A stretch of DNA of 64,000 nt from NCBI RefSeq assembly GCF_051811025.1, contig NZ_JBPWQE010000001.1, positions 1,550,001-1,614,000 on the forward strand. The letters are read 5' to 3'. Under the pieces are notes generated by a model that was given only the letters and a program-made list of their open reading frames with translations, was not told the DNA's origin and searched no databases. This document shows positions 24,135 through 31,801 of this stretch, one piece after another. Position 1 is the first letter of the stretch, and the number at the start of each line of letters is the position of its first letter. A program made the position numbers and the translations under genes. The DNA is from Tardiphaga sp051811025 (GTDB lineage: Bacteria; Pseudomonadota; Alphaproteobacteria; Rhizobiales; Xanthobacteraceae).

Positions 24135-24809
24135 ATGATCGCCATCGGGCTCGATGGTTTCAGCAAGGGCTGGGTCGCCGTCACCATTGACGGCGACCGG
24201 TGCAGGATCGATTTCGTCAGCGATATCTCCTGGCTTGCGATGCAGCGCTTTACCCGTGCCGCGATCGATATTCCGATCGGGCTTGGCGATGACGGCGTGC
24301 GTAGCTGCGATCAGCTGGCACGCAAGAGACTAAGTCCACACGGGTCGCGCGTGTTTTCTGGCGGGCGCCGCTGGCTGTGGCAGGACTTCAGCGATCCCGA
24401 TCTTGCCAATGCGGAGGCGGGCAAACGCGGGCAGAAGAAGGTCTCGCGCCAGCTCTGGCACCTTGGGCCGAAGATCATGGAGGTCGATGGCTTCGTGCGG
24501 GAACAGCGCGATCTCGATATCCGCGAAGCCCATCCCGAACTTGTCTTTCTCCGTCTGAACAAAAATGCGCCGCTACCGTCCAAACATACGGAGCAGGGGC
24601 TCGCGCTGCGCCGTCATCTGTTGCTTGCGAATGGCTTCAGCGATCTCGACGACTGGCTCACTGCCAGGCGCGCGCGGACCGGCGCAAAGCCGGATGATGT
24701 GCTCGATGCCTGCGCGGTGGCGCTGGCGGCGCGCGATTGCATGGGCTGTCTGCCGGAAGGCAATGCACCGCGCGATGTGCTGGGCGTGCCGCAGCAAATC
24801 TGGTTCTAG
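24135..24809 (+). CDS. DUF429 family protein
   Basis: A 224-residue cytosolic protein with an RNase H-like opening (IAIGLDGFSKGWVAVTIDGD) and the DUF429 motifs AAIDIPIGLGD, 'IREAHPELVFLRLN' and C-terminal KPDDVLDACAVALAARD. The acidic residues fit an actin/RNase-H-fold nuclease-like family, but biochemical activity is not established. It starts 15 nt after fumA and may be co-transcribed. Confidence 0.8.
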   Translation: MIAIGLDGFSKGWVAVTIDGDRCRIDFVSDISWLAMQRFTRAAIDIPIGLGDDGVRSCDQLARKRLSPHGSRVFSGGRRWLWQDFSDPDLANAEAGKRGQKKVSRQLWHLGPKIMEVDGFVREQRDLDIREAHPELVFLRLNKNAPLPSKHTEQGLALRRHLLLANGFSDLDDWLTARRARTGAKPDDVLDACAVALAARDCMGCLPEGNAPRDVLGVPQQIWF

Positions 24810-24810
24810 C

Positions 24811-25803
24811 TCAACTGCAATTCGTCACCTGGCTCGAGCATAGCCGTCGCCACCAGCCGCGGACGCCATCGTGGCTTTCCACCAGCGCCCAGAAGCCGCT
24901 GCAGGCGAGAACGCGTTTGGGGCCGCCGTCGGCGCTGATCTCGCTGCCACCTTCGCCTTTGGCCGGTGTCCATTGCGCGTCCACATGCGGCGCCTGGAAC
25001 AGCCCGCCCATCCGCGTGTCGCCATTCGCATATTGCGCGCCTACCTTGCTGGCCGCGACCCAGCCACGGCCGCTATAGGGCTTCGGGTGGTTGCGCGGAT
25101 AGACGCTCTCGTCTTCATACTCCTTGCCGGGCGGCGTTGCGCCTTCGATCAGGAACCAGCCGTCCTTGAAGCCGATGATCCTGAATTCCGTCAGCCAGCC
25201 ACCATCGGGAGCATTCTCGCTCTTGCTCCTGAACTTGTAGGGCGGCGGCAGGGTGCCGAGCACCTTCGTCGTCGCCGATGGCCCGGCGCGTACATTCAGG
25301 CCGTTCGGATCGCGGTCGTTAGACCATGCGCGGACATCGCAGGGCATCGTGACATCGGGCCGCCTGGCGCGTGTCGCCAGCAGCTCTGTGTCGAGCGCTG
25401 CGTATTCCGCATCGCCGCGGGCAGCGCTGAGAACACGCGGGACGGTGCTGCCAAGCGCAGGATCGCGCGGACGTAGTTCGCCGGACAATGTAGTCAGCTT
25501 GCCGTCACTACGCGCCAGCTTCGCCACCAGCATCTCGCCGGCATCGAAGGCACTCGCTGGCGTCTTCGGATCGTTGGCACCGGCGGGATAGATCGCGACA
25601 TATCCGACCGGCGCCTGCGGATCGGAGGTGTCGACATGAAAGGCCTGACCGGCCACGCGATCCGGCGGCACGAAGCCACGGGCACTCGCAAACCATTCCG
25701 GCGTCTCCGCTGGTGGCGTCAGCGGTTGTGCAAAGGCGGTGCCGGCGCAGATGAGGCCGGCCATCAGGATGGCGATTCGGGTCATGGTTTTGTGTCGCCG
25801 CAT
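24811..25803 (-). CDS. Secreted SH3-domain protein
   Basis: A 330-residue exported protein; the signal peptide runs through ILMAGLICAGTAFAQ. The C-terminal half has a bacterial SH3-like segment (GLNVRAGPSATTKVLGTLPP; GFKDGWFLIEGATPPGKEYE; SGRGWVAASKVGAQYA), the type usually bound to cell wall or envelope. An alternative start at 25785 (MTRIA) is equally likely; neither has a clear Shine-Dalgarno. The stop lies 1 nt from the convergent DUF429 stop. Confidence 0.7.
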   Translation of the reverse strand: MRRHKTMTRIAILMAGLICAGTAFAQPLTPPAETPEWFASARGFVPPDRVAGQAFHVDTSDPQAPVGYVAIYPAGANDPKTPASAFDAGEMLVAKLARSDGKLTTLSGELRPRDPALGSTVPRVLSAARGDAEYAALDTELLATRARRPDVTMPCDVRAWSNDRDPNGLNVRAGPSATTKVLGTLPPPYKFRSKSENAPDGGWLTEFRIIGFKDGWFLIEGATPPGKEYEDESVYPRNHPKPYSGRGWVAASKVGAQYANGDTRMGGLFQAPHVDAQWTPAKGEGGSEISADGGPKRVLACSGFWALVESHDGVRGWWRRLCSSQVTNCS

Positions 25804-25984
25804 CAGCGATTTGGTTCGACAAAACGCGACTCAGGCTTGCAGCAAATCAGCCGAATTCGGGTCGCTGCGCGGGACTCGATTCTCCGGTGACCTGCAAGCA
25901 TGTGGACGAAAAAGAAAAGCGGTGACGACTCAGGTGGCGCTGTTCCAATAGCGATCAGACTACAGACGAATTCGAGGCCGCCCC

Positions 25985-26077
25985 ATGTTGGATGCTCTGA
26001 AGCTGAATATGACGGTCGTGATGCTTCTGGCTGCGGCCAGCGCGGTAAATGGGGTCATATTTTATCAGTATCTGTGA
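25985..26077 (+). CDS. Possible 30-residue membrane peptide
   Basis: Short frame MLDALKLNMTVVMLLAAASA followed by VNGVIFYQYL, one hydrophobic helix with polar N-terminus. GAGG lies 8-9 nt upstream of the ATG. It is inside a 381-nt stretch otherwise without genes (25804-26184), where I see nothing else except a TTTTTT run at about 26119. Too short to be sure. Confidence 0.35.
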   Translation: MLDALKLNMTVVMLLAAASAVNGVIFYQYL

Positions 26078-26184
26078 CGAACTGTTCACGTCGATACGCG
26101 GCCTCACTGCCGTGCCTTTTTTGCGTTGAACCTTTTCGCCGGCCGCGCGCCCCATCCAAGGGGCGGCTAACCGGAGCGTAACAG

Positions 26185-26886
26185 GTGAACAATTTTCATC
26201 TGGTCGTCGTCACTGCAGCTGTGCTCGCAAGTTCGGCCGCGGCCCACGCCCAATCCATTATTCACTCCGAACTGACCCGGACCACTTTGGCGGCATCTAT
26301 CGATGTGGCCGGTCGCACGACATTGACGGCGTCCGTGACGAGTGAACGCGGTGGCGGCGTCCCGGGCGGCATCGTCCGATTTGTCGATGAAACGACGCTC
26401 ACCGTGCTTGGCTGGGTCGATGTGGCCCATCCGTCGCTGGTGGTCCAGCGACTGCCGCCGGGGCTGCATCATTTCCGTGCGGATTATATGGGGACGTCGA
26501 ATTATCTGCCTGTCGTGGTACAGCCGAGCCAATCCGCGGTGATGGCCGAGACCATACGCGTCATGCCGGCCGTGGCGCTGTCGTCGTCGGAGAATCCTTG
26601 TCCGTCCGGAGCGGTGGTCACGTTGACCGCCGCGATTGCCGGCGGTGTTGGCACTCCGAAAGGGGCCGTCACGTTTCGCGATGGCGAGCAGGTTCTTGCG
26701 ACACATGTCGGCCTGGATCGCGCCGGCACGGCGTCGTTCACCACCTCGGCGCTGGCGGATGGCACGCGCTGGATCACGGCCGAATATGAGGGCGACACGG
26801 TTCATGCGCCTGCGGCATCGCCACCGCTGACGGTGGATGTCGGAGTGGCCCGCCTGCGAAGCTCGCAGTTGCGTGCGAGCGACTAG
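26185..26886 (+). CDS. Exported protein with two Ig-like repeats
   Basis: A 233-residue protein with a GTG start, a signal peptide (VVVTAAVLASSAAAHAQS) and two tandem bacterial Ig-like (Big_3_5-type) domains: TTLTASVTSERGGGVPGGIV...FRADYMGTSNYLPV and VVTLTAAIAGGVGTPKGAVT...TAEYEGDTVHAPA. Such modules usually occur as many copies in large adhesins; here only two form the whole mature protein. Convergent with the YciB-like gene, stops overlapping by 4 nt. Confidence 0.7.
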   Translation: MNNFHLVVVTAAVLASSAAAHAQSIIHSELTRTTLAASIDVAGRTTLTASVTSERGGGVPGGIVRFVDETTLTVLGWVDVAHPSLVVQRLPPGLHHFRADYMGTSNYLPVVVQPSQSAVMAETIRVMPAVALSSSENPCPSGAVVTLTAAIAGGVGTPKGAVTFRDGEQVLATHVGLDRAGTASFTTSALADGTRWITAEYEGDTVHAPAASPPLTVDVGVARLRSSQLRASD

Positions 26887-27452
26887 GTGCCCATCTGCGC
26901 CGTCGCTGCAGCTGCGCGAAGCTTGCGGCTGATGATCACCCGGAACACGACATACTGGATCGCGAAGGCCAGCACCTTGGCGCCAATGGCCACGACCGAC
27001 ACATAGAACGCCCACAGTTTCATATCGCCGGTCATGGCCACAGCGATGACACCGGCACCAAGCGCGAACATCAGCGCAGCCCAGGCATAGCCCGCAGCGG
27101 TCACATATTCAGGGATCGTCTCGCTGACGATAGGTGGCAGGTAGCGCAGCATCCAGCCCTTGCGCAGCATGATCGCGCCGATGGCGAAATGTCCGATACT
27201 GGGCTTGGCCAGCACGAAGCGTGGATCCTTGGTCAGCAGCGTCGCGCCGCCGAGGACGACAACCAGTGCGAGGCTGGCATAGGTCATTACGTCAAGCTGC
27301 TGACCCTTGATGCGGGCATAGACGAACTGTGCGACGGCACCCGCAATCGCCACGCAGGTCGCCAGCAGGACGTCACCGGTGACGAGGTAGAGCACCAGGA
27401 AGACGATGGTGGAGAAGAAATCCTGGCCAAGTTTGGCGAATACGTCCTTCAT
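26883..27452 (-). CDS. YciB/IspZ-like inner membrane protein
   Basis: A 189-residue protein with about five membrane helices, of the septation protein A (YciB/IspZ) family: MKDVFAKLGQDFFSTIVFLV, then GGATLLTKDPRFVLAKPSIG and LRKGWMLRYLPPIV. The start at 27452 matches the family N-terminus and the truncated paralogue at 28175-28498. It lies 56 nt downstream of the 191-residue membrane gene and is probably co-transcribed with it. YciB homologues affect envelope integrity and division. Confidence 0.75.
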   Translation of the reverse strand: MKDVFAKLGQDFFSTIVFLVLYLVTGDVLLATCVAIAGAVAQFVYARIKGQQLDVMTYASLALVVVLGGATLLTKDPRFVLAKPSIGHFAIGAIMLRKGWMLRYLPPIVSETIPEYVTAAGYAWAALMFALGAGVIAVAMTGDMKLWAFYVSVVAIGAKVLAFAIQYVVFRVIISRKLRAAAATAQMGT

Positions 27453-27508
27453 CGCAGTGCTCCCAATGCAGTCGAAATGGTCAGGCGTCGATGTGCAGGC
27501 GAAGTGGA

Positions 27509-28084
27509 TCAGGGCTTCAGCGGTTCTGCCGGCTTCGCAGCGCCGTATTTTGCGCGGCGATATTGCGGATACCATTTGGTGAAGGCAACCGCGGAATTGC
27601 GGGCGGCAAAAGCCACCGCAAAGCCGATCCACAGCGGCAGAGAGGGCATGTAGATGATCAGCATGTCCGCCACCAGCATCAGCACGAAGGCGCCGGCCCA
27701 GGCCCAGGTGAGGATGTAGTTCGCCTTCATGAAGCCGGGTAGCTTCAAGGTTTCGGCATCCACCACCTCGCGGGCATATTGCAGCGTGAAGGGCAGGCGG
27801 ATCGCCAGCGACAGCAGCACGATTGAGAGCAGGCCAACATCGACGGCGAGGCGCACGGCCACCGCGCTCCAGTTGCCGTCGACCAGCGTGATGTAGCAGC
27901 CGAGCGCGCTGAAGATCAGCACCGAGCCTGCCGCGAGCATCTTCAGCGAGCCGCCGCGGACCACGTCCCAGACCACGATGCCGAGCGACAGCGCCGCTGC
28001 GGCGAACAGGCTGATCGCGACCGATGACACCATCATCAGGATGGCGAAAGCACCGAACGGGGCGATGATGAGAAAGGAAGCCAT
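27509..28084 (-). CDS. Hypothetical multi-pass membrane protein, TetR-regulon candidate
   Basis: A 191-residue protein with about five membrane helices (FLIIAPFGAFAILMMVSSVA; LLSIVLLSLAIRLPFTLQYA; WAWAGAFVLMLVADMLIIYM). No characterised family recognised. It is the first gene of a leftward pair with the YciB-like gene. The operator-like element at 28104-28122 starts exactly 20 nt upstream of its start codon. A decayed copy of its start is at 28549-28593. Confidence 0.7.
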   Translation of the reverse strand: MASFLIIAPFGAFAILMMVSSVAISLFAAAALSLGIVVWDVVRGGSLKMLAAGSVLIFSALGCYITLVDGNWSAVAVRLAVDVGLLSIVLLSLAIRLPFTLQYAREVVDAETLKLPGFMKANYILTWAWAGAFVLMLVADMLIIYMPSLPLWIGFAVAFAARNSAVAFTKWYPQYRRAKYGAAKPAEPLKP

Positions 28085-28103
28085 GGCGTTTCCAGTTCGG
28101 GCT

Positions 28104-28122
28104 ATCTTGACGTTGTGAAGGT
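28104..28122. promoter_or_regulatory. TetR operator-like site A
   Basis: ATCTTGACGTTGTGAAGGT, the most diverged of five related elements between 28.1 and 30.2 kb. It starts 20 nt upstream of the membrane-protein gene at 28084. Unlike the other two leftward promoters there is no clear TTGACG -35 upstream, nor a second operator. Confidence 0.5.
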
Positions 28123-28174
28123 GCGTTGCGGGTTCGCTTATGAAGCCGCTGTGTCGTTGCGCATCATCCTGCGA

Positions 28175-28498
28175 TCATATGTCTTGTTGTGTGAGCGGGC
28201 AGACATTGCCGACCGGCGTGAAAACGTCATGAGAAGCCGAGGCGGCCGCGCCGGATGGTTCGATGCCGACGAGCGTGGTCCCGGTCACGACCAGCACGAG
28301 GGCCAGGCTGCCCCAGCTTGCTGTCCGGGTCATCATGTCCGGCCTGCGATATGCGGTTCGTGCGAGAACGAACTGTGTCGCAGCACCTGCAATGGCGACG
28401 GCAGTCGCGATCAGCACGTCTCCTGCGATCGCAAAAGTCGTGAAGAAGGCGATGGTGGAAAGGAAGCCGATGGCCAGCTTGGCGAGGACGTTGATCAT
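28175..28498 (-). CDS. Truncated YciB/IspZ-like paralogue
   Basis: A 107-residue frame whose first ~75 residues match the full-length YciB-like protein at 26883-27452 (MINVLAKLAIGFLSTIAFFT against MKDVFAKLGQDFFSTIVFLV; VLIATAVAIAGAATQFVLAR against VLLATCVAIAGAVAQFVYAR). After TGTTLVGIEPSG the similarity ends and a short unrelated tail leads to the stop. It keeps two to three membrane helices of five. It lies downstream of an intact-looking promoter/operator block (28634-28686) and of the remnant at 28549-28593. Probably a decaying duplicate; still possibly expressed. Confidence 0.6.
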   Translation of the reverse strand: MINVLAKLAIGFLSTIAFFTTFAIAGDVLIATAVAIAGAATQFVLARTAYRRPDMMTRTASWGSLALVLVVTGTTLVGIEPSGAAASASHDVFTPVGNVCPLTQQDI

Positions 28499-28548
28499 GG
28501 CGTGGTTCCGCGCGGTTGTTGTCGAGAGAGAACTTTTGTCGTTGTGCT

Positions 28549-28593
28549 TCAGGAAGCGGTGACGGCCGGGCCGATCATCAGAAAGGACGCCAC
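28549..28593 (-). pseudogene. Remnant of duplicated membrane-protein gene
   Basis: Reads GTG then VASFLMIGPAVTAS and stop, matching the first residues of the gene at 28084 (MASFLIIAPFGAF). Its upstream 41 nt, from start codon through operator (28591-28631), align without gaps to 28082-28122. The rest of the gene has been deleted, leaving a 14-codon leader before the truncated YciB paralogue. Confidence 0.65.
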
Positions 28594-28612
28594 GCTGTTT
28601 TCCACCCGCTAA

Positions 28613-28631
28613 ATCTTTACGTTGTCAAGAT
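28613..28631. promoter_or_regulatory. TetR operator-like site B
   Basis: ATCTTTACGTTGTCAAGAT; arms extend to AAATCTT (28611-28617) and AAGATTT (28627-28633), a 7-bp inverted repeat. It starts 20 nt upstream of the remnant start codon at 28593, and lies directly downstream of the -10-like element. Confidence 0.7.
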
Positions 28632-28633
28632 TT

Positions 28634-28662
28634 CTTCTAGGCGTTGCCTACGGGCTCGTCAA
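28634..28662 (-). promoter_or_regulatory. Promoter of the duplicated unit, between operators B and C
   Basis: On the minus strand: TTGACG (28662-28657), 17-nt spacer, TAGAAG (28639-28634). The layout is the same as in front of the carotenoid-oxygenase gene. Confidence 0.6.
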
Positions 28663-28667
28663 CAAAA

Positions 28668-28686
28668 ATCTTTACACTGTCAAAAT
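28668..28686. promoter_or_regulatory. TetR operator-like site C
   Basis: ATCTTTACACTGTCAAAAT, immediately upstream of the -35 element of the duplicated promoter. Its centre is 55 nt from that of site B. It lies 40 nt past the carotenoid-oxygenase stop codon. Confidence 0.6.
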
Positions 28687-28725
28687 TGTGAGGAACTGAC
28701 GGTTTAGTGTATTTAAAACAGATCC

Positions 28726-30129
28726 TTACGAGGCATCCACCCAGTTGCCGTGAAAGCCTGCCGGTACCCGGTGACCGAGCTGGACGAGCGCGATCGGTCC
28801 CGCGGCGACATCGGTGGCATTGAACACTGCCAGATCGCTGCGGTTCTGTCGGGCGCGCCACACCACCGCGAGCAGCCAGCCGTCGCCTTCGGCTGCATCC
28901 TTGCCGCGCGCGACGAAGACGGGTTCGGAGATGCTGTCGCCGAGTGGCAGCATGTATTGGCCGAGCCTGACGCCGTCGCGCCAGACATGGGTGATCCCGG
29001 AAAAGGCCTTGCTGGCGCCCGGTGCCGGATTATCGCAGGCGTACCAGCCTTGCGTGCTGAGGAGGCCGGAGCGGCGCTCATCGATACGCGGGAATTCGCC
29101 GGTGATGTCGTCGAGATAGGTGCGCGTGAAGCGATCGGTATTGGCCGACAGATCGAAGGTCCAGCGACAAAGTCGTGCGTTGGATTTCGCGGGATCGGTC
29201 GGCGAACCATCCGGATGCGTGAACAGCGGCGCTTCCTCGGATTGCATGACGTCGGCGATGATGCGGTCGCCGTCGTCCCACGCATTCATCACATGGAAGA
29301 CGTAACAGGCTTCGGCGCGAAACCACTTGATATCATCTGCACTGCCGTCGCGCTTCATCACGCCGACGTAAGAACCTTTGTCCGGCTCCCAGGCATAGGG
29401 CGGGCGGCCTGATCGCGCGCGATCCATGCTGCCGGTGATGGGCAGGATCGGAAACAGCAGATGGTTCTCCGTGACGATGAAGTCATGCACCATGCTGGCA
29501 TAGGGCGCATCGAAACGTTCGAAACGCGTCACGATGCCCGATGAATCGATCGAACCGAACGAGATCGTTGGACTGAAGATTCCTCGGGCATTATAGCCGA
29601 AGAAGGTCATTTCGCCGGTGATGGGATCGATCTTCGGATGCGCGGTAAACGGCCCGCCGATGCGGCCGCGATAGTTCTGATAGCCGAGTGTCTTCAGCGT
29701 GCCCGGTTCGATTTCGGTCGGAGGATGTCCTTCCTCGAGCGCGAGGAGGCGGCCAGCGTGAAAGACGATGTTGGTATTGGCCGCGCCTGAGTCATTGCCA
29801 AGCGAAGCAGGGGCGTCCGATATTTGCTGCCCGAAGCCGCGATAGAGCGCGCGGCCGGCATCGTGCTCGGCGAGAAATTTCGGCGTACGGATCCAACGAT
29901 TGCGATAGCTCGCGCGGCCGTTCTCGATGTGGAAGGCGTGCAGCATGCCGTCGCCGACAAACCAGTGCGAGCCTTTGGTTTCAAATTGCGGATTGGGGCC
30001 GTTGCGATAGAGCGTGCCGTTGAGCTCACGTGGCAATTCGCCGACGACTGTCAGGAACGGCGCGTCGCACTCCATCGGGATCGGCGCAAGATTGTCATGA
30101 GCAGCCTCGATCGGGTCCAGCAGCGCCAT
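28726..30129 (-). CDS. Carotenoid oxygenase family protein (RPE65/CCD-like)
   Basis: Non-haem Fe(II) dioxygenase family that splits carotenoid, apocarotenoid or stilbene double bonds. It has 467 residues, the normal family length. Four candidate iron-ligand histidines are seen at His164 (FTAHPK), His215 (SMVHDFIVTENH), His279 (VFHVMNAWDDG) and His460 (GFHGNW near the C-terminus). The N-terminal ELNGTLYRNGPNPQF signature is present. AGGAGAC precedes the ATG. Operator-like site D starts 20 nt upstream and a divergent TetR gene follows, so expression is probably repressed by that regulator. Substrate cannot be read from sequence; lignostilbene-type and carotenoid-type members look alike here. 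Confidence 0.9.
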   Translation of the reverse strand: MALLDPIEAAHDNLAPIPMECDAPFLTVVGELPRELNGTLYRNGPNPQFETKGSHWFVGDGMLHAFHIENGRASYRNRWIRTPKFLAEHDAGRALYRGFGQQISDAPASLGNDSGAANTNIVFHAGRLLALEEGHPPTEIEPGTLKTLGYQNYRGRIGGPFTAHPKIDPITGEMTFFGYNARGIFSPTISFGSIDSSGIVTRFERFDAPYASMVHDFIVTENHLLFPILPITGSMDRARSGRPPYAWEPDKGSYVGVMKRDGSADDIKWFRAEACYVFHVMNAWDDGDRIIADVMQSEEAPLFTHPDGSPTDPAKSNARLCRWTFDLSANTDRFTRTYLDDITGEFPRIDERRSGLLSTQGWYACDNPAPGASKAFSGITHVWRDGVRLGQYMLPLGDSISEPVFVARGKDAAEGDGWLLAVVWRARQNRSDLAVFNATDVAAGPIALVQLGHRVPAGFHGNWVDAS

Positions 30130-30148
30130 CGTCGTCTCCTATGCCGTT

Positions 30149-30167
30149 ATCTTTACGTTGTCTAGAT
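30149..30167. promoter_or_regulatory. TetR operator-like site D
   Basis: ATCTTTACGTTGTCTAGAT, starting 20 nt upstream of the carotenoid-oxygenase start codon and overlapping the expected transcription start. It abuts the -10 element. Confidence 0.72.
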
Positions 30168-30195
30168 TGCTAGATGCGGGTGGTTGGCCCGTCAA
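30167..30195 (-). promoter_or_regulatory. Carotenoid-oxygenase promoter between operators D and E
   Basis: Minus strand: TTGACG (30195-30190), 17-nt spacer, TAGCAA (30172-30167). It is flanked by operator-like elements on both sides, as at 28634-28662. Confidence 0.65.
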
Positions 30196-30200
30196 GCAAA

Positions 30201-30219
30201 ATCTTTACAGTGTAAAAAT
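30201..30219. promoter_or_regulatory. TetR operator-like site E, overlapping the tetR start
   Basis: ATCTTTACAGTGTAAAAAT contains the perfect 13-nt palindrome TTTACAGTGTAAA. It overlaps the ATG at 30218 of the divergent TetR gene and also lies upstream of the carotenoid-oxygenase -35. One site could therefore control both directions. Confidence 0.72.
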
Positions 30220-30973
30220 GGCGACCTATAACATGACCATGATGAAGCAGACCAAGACTGCGAAGCCGCGCGCCGTGCCGCAAGACCGCCGCAAGAAGAC
30301 CGCAGGAAATTCGCAAGCAAAGGCCGCGGTCAAAAAAGCCGCCGGCGCCGAATCTCCCTATCATCACGGGGACTTGCACGGTGCGCTGCTGAAAGCCGCG
30401 GAAGTCGTGTTGGAGCGCGATGGACTATCTGGCCTGACGTTGCGCGCCGTCGCCCGCGAAGCCGGCGTCTCTCATGCGGCTCCGACGCATCACTTCGGCG
30501 ATCTCACCGGCCTTGTCAGCGAACTCGCCGCCATCGGCTTTCGCAACTTCAACGCTACAATGACTGCGGCTGGTGCGAGCGGCACGACGCCGCTCGAAAG
30601 CGCGCTCGCCCGCGCCAAGGCCTATCTCGCTTATGCACGTGCGCAGCCTGGCATGTATCAGCTGATGTTTCGTACCGAGCGGCTCGACATGAGCCGGCCG
30701 AATCTGCGCGAGGCAGCCAATGCATCGTTCGCCGGTCTTGCCAGCGTGGTCGGTGCGAACCATCCGGGCAATGTCGCCACCGATGCGCTGACCATCGAGC
30801 AGGCCGCGCAGATCGCGCGCACGTGGTCGCTGGTGCATGGTTTCACCATGCTGACCCTCGATGGCCGCCTCACCGACATCCTACGCCGCTTGCCTGATGG
30901 CACCGACGCAGAGAAGCTGTTCGTCGAGATGCTGAAGATTACTGTCGCCAAGGCGATGGAAGCGCCGAAATAG
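30218..30973 (+). CDS. TetR/AcrR family transcriptional regulator
   Basis: A 251-residue repressor-type regulator. After a basic, low-complexity N-terminal tail of about 40 residues (KTAKPRAVPQDRRKKTAGNS) comes a TetR helix-turn-helix region: YHHGDLHGALLKAAEVVLER, then LTLRAVAREAGVSHAAPTHH. The C-terminal ligand-binding domain resembles the WHG/TetR_C type (YARAQPGMYQLMFRTERLDM). Start at 30218 is the first ATG past operator E; 30233 is an alternative. No Shine-Dalgarno is visible, and a leaderless message is possible. Divergent from the carotenoid oxygenase, which suggests autoregulation plus control of that gene. Confidence 0.88.
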   Translation: MATYNMTMMKQTKTAKPRAVPQDRRKKTAGNSQAKAAVKKAAGAESPYHHGDLHGALLKAAEVVLERDGLSGLTLRAVAREAGVSHAAPTHHFGDLTGLVSELAAIGFRNFNATMTAAGASGTTPLESALARAKAYLAYARAQPGMYQLMFRTERLDMSRPNLREAANASFAGLASVVGANHPGNVATDALTIEQAAQIARTWSLVHGFTMLTLDGRLTDILRRLPDGTDAEKLFVEMLKITVAKAMEAPK

Positions 30974-31034
30974 CGAAACTCTTCGCCTAGGGCCAGCCGA
31001 TGCGGTAGCGCTATCGCAAAATCAACAAGACCGC

Positions 31035-31652
31035 CTAGCGCGATGCCATCGCCAGCGCCGTGGCGCGGTCGCCGATGCCGGCCACGCTGACCTTGCCCTT
31101 GCTGCAATCGAAGCCGCGCGCCAGCTTGTCGGCGGCCTTGCGCGCGACCTCGTTGGCATCCGGATTGGCTGATACATCGATATGGGCGACATGACACACC
31201 GCGCCGGGCGGCAGCCGTGTCACGACCAGTACCTGTCTGGTTTTCGGCGCTCCCTTGGACTGGCTGCCATCGCCGATGGCCACATGCCAGCGCTGGATCA
31301 TCGCAAATGGCTTGCCGCCGCTGAGACGCCATTCGATCGTGTCGGTGGTTGAATTGAAGGCGGCAAAGCCTTGTGACGCGGCTGGTTCGTCCTCGGCGGC
31401 CTTGACCGTGCGCCCGACGGTGATGGTTTCGCGCAAATCGCCTTCGGTCTTCACGACAACGAGGCCGGCAGGCCCGCGGCAGGTCCACTGGGCGCTGTCA
31501 TCGGCATCGACTTCGCCGGCTGCGACGGGCATCTTGCGGCAATCCTTCGCCGCCGTGGAGCTGTATATGCTCGTGATGTCGCTGGCCGCCGCAAGGGATG
31601 TGGCGGAGATGATGGCTGCCAGAGCGGCGGCGAAAGCGGGAAATCGTTGCAT
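31035..31652 (-). CDS. Hypothetical secreted protein
   Basis: A 205-residue protein with a signal peptide (FAAALAAIISATSLAAASD) and four Cys in the mature part (KDCRKM, WTCRGP, AVCHVA, FDCSKG), probably two disulfides. The IalB-like pattern of Cys and short beta segments is only suggestive. The ATG at 31652 is preferred over an in-frame TTG upstream. Confidence 0.65.
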   Translation of the reverse strand: MQRFPAFAAALAAIISATSLAAASDITSIYSSTAAKDCRKMPVAAGEVDADDSAQWTCRGPAGLVVVKTEGDLRETITVGRTVKAAEDEPAASQGFAAFNSTTDTIEWRLSGGKPFAMIQRWHVAIGDGSQSKGAPKTRQVLVVTRLPPGAVCHVAHIDVSANPDANEVARKAADKLARGFDCSKGKVSVAGIGDRATALAMASR

Positions 31653-31801
31653 GCGAAGGCATCCGGACAAATAGGTGACGACGCTTTGACGTTCACAAGC
31701 TGGGGAAGGTTCAACGGAAGCGGCTGACAGGGCTGGTTGAATCGCGCTAGACAGCTTGGTCAGCCTTCATTTTGTCTCCAGCAGCGTCAGTTCCTCATCC
31801 C

